Shown piece after piece: positions 59,611-64,000 of a DNA stretch of 64,000 nt. Numbering within the stretch: position 1 is the first letter of the stretch; every line of letters starts with the position of its first letter. The stretch comes from Streptomyces cathayae (GTDB lineage: Bacteria > Actinomycetota > Actinomycetes > Streptomycetales > Streptomycetaceae). The translations under genes were made by a program, and so were the position numbers. A model generated the notes under the pieces. That model was not told where the DNA came from and did not search any database. It saw only the letters and a list, made by a program, of their open reading frames with translations. The stretch covers positions 1,488,001 to 1,552,000 of the forward strand of contig NZ_CP121682.1 in assembly GCF_029760955.1 (NCBI RefSeq), written 5' to 3'.

Positions 59611-60366
59611 GTGAGGACCATGCAGGACAACACTTCCCGGGTGGCACTCGTCACCGGCGGATCACGCGGGATCGGACGGGCGTGCGTACTGGCCCTCGCC
59701 CTCGACGGGTTCGACGTCGCCTTCTGCTACCGCGCCGACGACGAGGCGGCCCGGCAGCTGGAGAAGGAGGCCGGAGAACTCGGCGTTCGCGTCATGTCCC
59801 GGCGGACGGACGTCACCGACGGCCCGGCCGTGCGCTCCTTCGTCGAGGAGGTCGAGGACACGCTGGGCCCCGTCGACGCGGCGGTCACCGCTGCCGGGAT
59901 CACCCGCGACAACCCCCTGGTGCTGATGGACGACGACCAGTGGCACCAGGTCATCGGCACCAATCTCGACGGCGTCTACCACCTGTGCCGCGCGGTCGTC
60001 TTCTCCATGATGAAGCGCCGTACCGGGGCGATCGTCAACATCTCGTCGGTGGCGGGTGTGTACGGCCACGCCAGCCAGAGCAACTACTCCGCCTCGAAGG
60101 CCGGCATCATCGGCTTCTCCCGGTCGCTGGCCAAGGAGGTCGGCCGCTCCGGGATCCGGGTCAACGCCGTCGCCCCCGGGTTCATCGACACCGACATGGT
60201 CGCCGCGATGAACGAGAAGGCCCGCAAGGACATCACCCGGACGATCCCGCTGCGCCGCATGGGCCGTGCCGAGGAGGTCGGCGACCTCGTCGCGTACCTG
60301 GTGTCGGACAGGGCCGAGTACATCACCGGTTCCGTCCTGCAGATCGACGGCGGCATCACCATCTGA
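59611..60366 (+). CDS. 3-oxoacyl-ACP reductase (FabG-like SDR)
   Basis: 251 aa from GTG directly after the previous stop; an ATG at 59620 is an alternative. VALVTGGSRGIGRACVLALA (cofactor loop), ALTAAGITRDN-like region (AVTAAGITRDNPLVLM), NISSVAGVYGHASQSNYSAS with KAGIIGFS (Ser-Tyr-Lys) and NAVAPGFIDTDM. It reduces the beta-keto group made by the KS proteins. No enoyl reductase gene is present in the window, so double bonds should be retained. Confidence 0.92.
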   Translation: MRTMQDNTSRVALVTGGSRGIGRACVLALALDGFDVAFCYRADDEAARQLEKEAGELGVRVMSRRTDVTDGPAVRSFVEEVEDTLGPVDAAVTAAGITRDNPLVLMDDDQWHQVIGTNLDGVYHLCRAVVFSMMKRRTGAIVNISSVAGVYGHASQSNYSASKAGIIGFSRSLAKEVGRSGIRVNAVAPGFIDTDMVAAMNEKARKDITRTIPLRRMGRAEEVGDLVAYLVSDRAEYITGSVLQIDGGITI

Positions 60367-60372
60367 CCACCT

Positions 60373-60397
60373 GACGGGCGGGAAGACCCGGCCCGTC
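60373..60397 (+). terminator. Weak hairpin after the ketoreductase gene
   Basis: GACGGGC (60373-60379) pairs with GCCCGTC (60391-60397), with further pairing inside. It may attenuate transcription between the core PKS genes and the isomerase gene. Confidence 0.35.
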
Positions 60398-60452
60398 CGC
60401 CCCCGGCCCGATCCGTGACCGGCGGCAGCACTCAGCATGTTTGGAGGCGGTG

Positions 60453-61073
60453 ATGGCCCGACGGAGGCCACGCTGGTACTTCTCGTTCCGCAGCCCCTAT
60501 TCGTGGATGGCCTACCGGGACCTGATGGCCGACCACCGGGACGTCGCGGAACGCATCGACTGGCTCCCCTTCTGGGAGCCGGACGCGGAGACGAGCGGCC
60601 ATCTGGAGCAGGCCGGCATCAGCCTGCCGTACGTGGCGATGTCGAAGGAGAAGCACCTCTACATCCTGCAGGACGTGCGCAGGCTCGCCCGCGACCGCGG
60701 CCTGGAGATGGTGTGGCCGGTCGATCGCCACCCCCGGTGGGAGGTGGCGCACCTGGCGTACCTGGTGGCCGACGAGCTCGGCCACGGGCCGGAGTTCATC
60801 GCGGCGGTCTACCGCGCCCGGTGGGAGGAGGGGCAGGACATCTCCGACCCGGCCGTCATCGCGTACATCGCCGAGCGGCTCGGTCTGGACCCGGTGCGCC
60901 TGTCCACCGCGTGCGACGATCCGGCCGTACGCGAGCACGGCCTCGGATCCCTCAACTCGCTCTATCGCGACGGGGTCTTCGGCGTTCCGTTCTTCATCAA
61001 CGGCTACGAGAAGTTCTGGGGGGTGGACCGGCTGCCCGGCTTCGTCTCCTCCGTCCGTGCCGGCGCCGCCTGA
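60453..61073 (+). CDS. DsbA-family / HCCA-isomerase-like protein
   Basis: 206 aa from ATG at 60453 with GGAGGCGG upstream. WYFSFRSPYSWMAYRDLMAD at the N-terminus is the thioredoxin-fold start of 2-hydroxychromene-2-carboxylate isomerase relatives, with Ser rather than Cys (FRSPYSW). LYRDGVFGVPFFINGYEKFW is the cis-Pro region. Members catalyse thiol-dependent cis/trans isomerisation. In this cluster it may set double-bond geometry of the polyene, using mycothiol or a thiol relay, possibly linked with the DsrE proteins (inference). Confidence 0.85.
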   Translation: MARRRPRWYFSFRSPYSWMAYRDLMADHRDVAERIDWLPFWEPDAETSGHLEQAGISLPYVAMSKEKHLYILQDVRRLARDRGLEMVWPVDRHPRWEVAHLAYLVADELGHGPEFIAAVYRARWEEGQDISDPAVIAYIAERLGLDPVRLSTACDDPAVREHGLGSLNSLYRDGVFGVPFFINGYEKFWGVDRLPGFVSSVRAGAA

Positions 61074-61136
61074 ACCGGTCCCGCACCCCGATTCCGCATC
61101 CGCAACCCGAAACCCCCAACAGCGAAGGAGCCCGAC

Positions 61137-61349
61137 ATGGCGACCAACCCGTTCGAAGACGACAACGCGAGCTACCACGTCCTGGTCAACGACGAGAACC
61201 AGCACTCGCTGTGGCCCGCGTTCGCCGAGGTGCCGGCCGGCTGGACCACGGTCTTCGGCGAGGCGACCCGCCAGGCGTGCCTCGACTACATCACCGAGAA
61301 CTGGACCGACATGCGGCCCAAGAGCCTTGCGATGGCCATGGACGCCTGA
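61137..61349 (+). CDS. MbtH-like protein
   Basis: 70 aa. [33 protein letters not shown], then [15 protein letters not shown] give the MbtH signature with its conserved Trp residues and NxExQHSLWP core. It binds and activates adenylation domains of the NRPS encoded downstream. A very strong terminator follows. Confidence 0.95.
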   Translation: MATNPFEDDNASYHVLVNDENQHSLWPAFAEVPAGWTTVFGEATRQACLDYITENWTDMRPKSLAMAMDA

Positions 61350-61401
61350 CGAGGACATCGCAAGGGGGCGCGGCCGGGCATCCCCGGCCGGTCGCGCCCC
61401 G

Positions 61402-61448
61402 CGCAGAAGGCCCGGTGGGCGGGTGCGACGCCCACCGGGCCTTCTGCG
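61402..61448 (+). terminator. 19-bp perfect terminator after mbtH
   Basis: CGCAGAAGGCCCGGTGGGC (61402-61420), 9-nt loop, and its exact reverse complement (61430-61448). The strongest hairpin in the window. It closes the PKS transcript, so the NRPS must have its own promoter. Confidence 0.85.
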
Positions 61449-61500
61449 TACGGGGAGACCCTCCCCGCCCGGCACCACAATGCGACAACGGACTTTCCGG

Positions 61501-61552
61501 TGGCAGCTTGATGCAGCCGCCATTGTCCGCCTTCCGAAGCCGATGCGAAAGT
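61501..61552 (+). promoter_or_regulatory. NRPS promoter region with the shared activator box
   Basis: TGGCAGCTTGATGCA (61501-61515), then TTGTCC at 61523-61528, an 18-nt spacer and GAAAGT (61547-61552; a poor -10). Box and -35 have the same spacing as before ACP1 at 50485. Confidence 0.5.
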
Positions 61553-61667
61553 GCTCGGAATTGACCAACGTCGGCCATGCCCGGTCGCGGGATTCAACCG
61601 CCGGGATACCCGCCGCACACACTGCGCAATCCCTGCCAAGGCGATCCGCTAGAGGTGGAAGAGAATC

Positions 61668-64000
61668 ATGCTCGCTGGTGACGGAGTACCGCTTACGTCC
61701 GCGCAGTCGGGAATCTGGTTCGCCCAGCAACTCGACGCGTCGAATCCGATCTACAACGCCGGCGAATACCTGGAAATTCACGGGTCCGTCGACGTCGCGG
61801 TGTTCGAGGCGGCGCTGCGGCAGGTCGTGGCCGAGGCGGAGAACCTGCGCGTCACCTTCGTCGAGACGCCCGAGGGGCCCCGCCAGTACGTCCACCCGGA
61901 CCCCGAGTGGCAACTGCGGATCATCGACGTGAGCCACGAGGCCGACCCGCGGGCGGCCGCCGAGGCATGGATGCGCGCGGACCTGGCGCAGCCTCAGGAC
62001 CCTTCGGTCGGACCGCTGTTCCTCTTCGTCCTCTTCCGGGCCGCCGACGACCGCTGGTTCTGGCTGCACCGGTACCACCACCTGCTCGTCGACGGGTTCA
62101 CCGTGGCGCTCGTCGCCCAGCGCGTCGCCGAGGTCTACACAGTCCTGCTGGACGGCGGGACGAGCGACAACCCCTTCGGCGCCCTGGACAGCCTCGTCGG
62201 CATGGACACCGCCTACCGTTCCTCCGACGCCTTCGACGCCGACCGCGCGTGGTGGGCGGAGAAACTGGCCGGCCGGCCCGAACCCGTGAGCCTCTCCGCC
62301 AAGGAACCCACGGCCGCCCGCGGTCTGCTGCGCCGCACCGAGTACCTGGACGCCGGGGCGACCGAGCGGCTCCGCGACGCGGCCCGCGACGCCGGGGTGC
62401 CCTGGCCCTGCATGATGACGACCGCCGTCTCGGTCTATCTGCACCGGCTCACCGGCGCGGAGGAGATCGTGCTCGGCCTCCCCGTCACCACCCGGCTGGG
62501 GAAGGCCGCACGCGGCGTGCCCGGCATGGTCTCCAACGTGCTGCCGCTGCGGATTCCGGTGGGGCCGGCCGACACGCTCCCCCGGCTGCTGGCACAGGTC
62601 TCCCGCGAGATGCGCGGCGCCATGAAGCATCAGCGCTACCGCTACGAGGACCTGCGCCGCGACCTCCAGCTCCTCGGCAACGACGAGCGGCTGACCGGGC
62701 CCCAGGTCAACATCATGATGTTCGACTACGCCCTCACCTTCGGGGAGCACCGGGCCACGGTCCACAACCTCTGCATCGGCCCCGCCGACGACCTGTCGGT
62801 CATCGTCTACGACCGCACCGACGGCCAGGGTCTGCAGATCGACTTCGACGCGAACCCGGAGCTCTACTCCGAGTGCGAACTCGCATCCCACCTGCGGCGC
62901 TTCGTCGAATTCCTGGCTGAACTGGCCGATGCCCCGGCCGACCGGGGCATCGGCGCCCTCGACGTGGCCACCACCGCGGAGCGCGACGTCGTCCTGGCTG
63001 CCGGTGCCGGTGCGGTGGTGGACCGGGCCGGTACGGACGGACCGTCACTGGCGGAGCTGTTCGAGGACCGCGCCGCCGGCACACCGGACGCCACCGCCCT
63101 GGTCTGCGGCGACCGAACGGTCTCCTACCGCGAGCTGAACGCCTCGGCGAACCGGCTGGCACGCCGGCTGGTCGCCACCGGCGCCGGACCCGGCCGGTTC
63201 GTCGGCCTCGCCCTGCCCAGATCCGTCGAACTCGTCACCGCCCTGCTCGCCGTCATCAAATCCGGCGCCGCCTACGTCCCCATGGACCCCGACTACCCCG
63301 CCGACCGCCTCGCGCACATGGTCGCCGACTCCTCCCCCGCCCTCGTCGTCACCGCCTCCGGCGTGGACCTGTCGGGCGTCGACTGCGGTGACGCGGCCCT
63401 CCTCGTCCTGGACGACCCGCACGTACCGGCGGACCTGACCGACCTGGCCGACGACGACCTCACCGACACCGAACGCGGCGGCCTGCTCTGCCCCGGCTCC
63501 GCCGCCTACGTCATCTACACCTCCGGCTCCACCGGCCGCCCCAAGGGCGTCGTCGTCCCCCACGGCAACGTGGTGCGGCTGTTCTCGGCGACCGACCACT
63601 GGTTCGGCTTCGGACCCGACGACGTGTGGACCCTCTTCCACAGCTACGCCTTCGACTTCTCCGTCTGGGAGATCTGGGGCCCCCTGCTGCACGGCGGCCG
63701 CCTCGTCGTCGTCCCCTTCGAGGTCTCCCGCTCCCCGGAGGACTTCCTGGAACTGCTGGCCGACCAGAAGGTCACCGTCCTCAACCAGACCCCCTCCGCC
63801 TTCTACCAGCTGATGCGGGCCGAGGGCGAACGCCCGGACCTGGCCGCCCGGTTGACCCTGCGCTACGTCGTCTTCGGCGGCGAGGCCCTCGACCTGTGGC
63901 GACTGGAGGAGTGGTACGGCCGCCACCGCGAGGACGCCCCCCGCCTGGTCAACATGTACGGCATCACCGAGACCACCGTCCACGTCACCCACCGCGCCCT
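61668..64000 (+). CDS. NRPS, N-terminal condensation and Thr-type adenylation domain (partial)
   Basis: Open to the right edge (777 codons visible) from ATG at 61668 after GGTGGAAGAG. A condensation domain (about 5-440) starts PLTSAQSGIWFAQQLDASNP and has HHLLVDG (His137-His138, Asp142) intact. With nothing upstream in the protein it is a starter C domain that accepts an acyl group from a carrier. An adenylation domain follows from about residue 465: A3 IYTSGSTGRPKGVV, A4 FDFSVWEIWG, A5 NMYGITETTVHVT. The specificity positions read D-F-W-N-V-G-M-V-H, the published threonine code (DFWN(I/V)GMVHK). First product: N-acyl-threonine. Confidence 0.93.
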   Translation, partial: MLAGDGVPLTSAQSGIWFAQQLDASNPIYNAGEYLEIHGSVDVAVFEAALRQVVAEAENLRVTFVETPEGPRQYVHPDPEWQLRIIDVSHEADPRAAAEAWMRADLAQPQDPSVGPLFLFVLFRAADDRWFWLHRYHHLLVDGFTVALVAQRVAEVYTVLLDGGTSDNPFGALDSLVGMDTAYRSSDAFDADRAWWAEKLAGRPEPVSLSAKEPTAARGLLRRTEYLDAGATERLRDAARDAGVPWPCMMTTAVSVYLHRLTGAEEIVLGLPVTTRLGKAARGVPGMVSNVLPLRIPVGPADTLPRLLAQVSREMRGAMKHQRYRYEDLRRDLQLLGNDERLTGPQVNIMMFDYALTFGEHRATVHNLCIGPADDLSVIVYDRTDGQGLQIDFDANPELYSECELASHLRRFVEFLAELADAPADRGIGALDVATTAERDVVLAAGAGAVVDRAGTDGPSLAELFEDRAAGTPDATALVCGDRTVSYRELNASANRLARRLVATGAGPGRFVGLALPRSVELVTALLAVIKSGAAYVPMDPDYPADRLAHMVADSSPALVVTASGVDLSGVDCGDAALLVLDDPHVPADLTDLADDDLTDTERGGLLCPGSAAYVIYTSGSTGRPKGVVVPHGNVVRLFSATDHWFGFGPDDVWTLFHSYAFDFSVWEIWGPLLHGGRLVVVPFEVSRSPEDFLELLADQKVTVLNQTPSAFYQLMRAEGERPDLAARLTLRYVVFGGEALDLWRLEEWYGRHREDAPRLVNMYGITETTVHVTHRA

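Larger units (their letters stand above)
61350..61667. other. MbtH-NRPS spacer with terminator and second promoter
   Basis: 318 bp. It contains the 19-bp terminator (61402-61448) and, downstream, the TGGCAGCTTNNTGCA box with a TTGTCC -35 candidate. No gene is present. Confidence 0.65.

Noticed and set aside
60432..62891. 819-residue minus-strand open frame opposite the isomerase, MbtH and NRPS
   Set aside because: It runs across the strong terminator and three recognised genes and has no recognisable domain.

Overview
The window reads as Streptomyces chromosome, or that of a close actinomycete relative. The GC content is very high, GTG starts are frequent (with one TTG), and many genes overlap by ATGA or GTGA. 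The families are also typical: a PucR-type regulator with a GAF domain, a secreted fibronectin-III polyester depolymerase, Xre regulators of the DUF5753 type, and type II PKS genes next to NRPS genes. I saw no rRNA, tRNA or CRISPR array.

Layout. (1) 1-330 holds a decayed gene. (2) 704-7156 is a tightly coupled four-gene operon I cannot assign to a known system: a protein with two C-terminal membrane helices (with a TTA codon), a possible amide-ligase-fold protein, a Cys-rich protein ending in a KH domain, and a VWA protein whose C-terminus carries an RNYYLH (RX4H) motif like that of HEPN ribonucleases. (3) A MalY/PatB-type lyase lies at 7213-8493. (4) 8935-22790 looks like a polyhydroxybutyrate / 3-hydroxybutyrate island: a five-gene branched-chain-type ABC transporter with an alpha/beta hydrolase, a GAF-PucR regulator, an MHS-family symporter, a 3-hydroxybutyrate-dehydrogenase-like SDR, a secreted depolymerase, and both subunits of a 3-oxoacid CoA-transferase. 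(5) 23182-26377 holds two divergent IucA/IucC siderophore synthetases, followed by a secreted VWA protein and its coupled partner. (6) 28540-34700 is a patched region: a solo TnpB element, an HxlR regulator divergent from an aminotransferase, an IS3-family remnant joined to a 5'-truncated arginase-family gene, an intact GNAT, and an Xre gene whose 3' end has been replaced by a copy of the aminotransferase 3' end. (7) 34719-40411 holds an aromatic-acid-type MFS permease with an IclR regulator, two small genes and two exported cell-wall hydrolases. (8) 40427-44484 is a purine/urate catabolic operon.

(9) 45224-64000 is the left part of a biosynthetic gene cluster: Sfp-type PPTase, two overlapping paralogous regulators, acyltransferase, type II thioesterase, two ACPs, four ketosynthase-fold proteins (two with and two without the active-site Cys), an alpha/beta hydrolase, a double-hotdog protein, three consecutive DsrE-like small proteins, two hotdog dehydratases (one lacking the usual His), a ketoreductase, a DsbA/HCCA-isomerase-like protein, MbtH, and an NRPS that runs off the right edge. 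The NRPS starts with a condensation domain and then an adenylation domain whose specificity residues read D-F-W-N-V-G-M-V-H, the threonine signature. The simplest reading is that a highly reducing type II PKS makes an unsaturated acyl chain that is loaded onto threonine of a lipopeptide, as in cinnamoyl-lipopeptide pathways. The DsrE trio is not part of the standard set I know. A shared motif, TGGCAGCTTNNTGCA, lies exactly 22 nt before a TTG-type -35 box in front of both the first ACP and the NRPS, so it is a candidate pathway-regulator site.

All functional statements come from reading motifs by eye; no database search was run.
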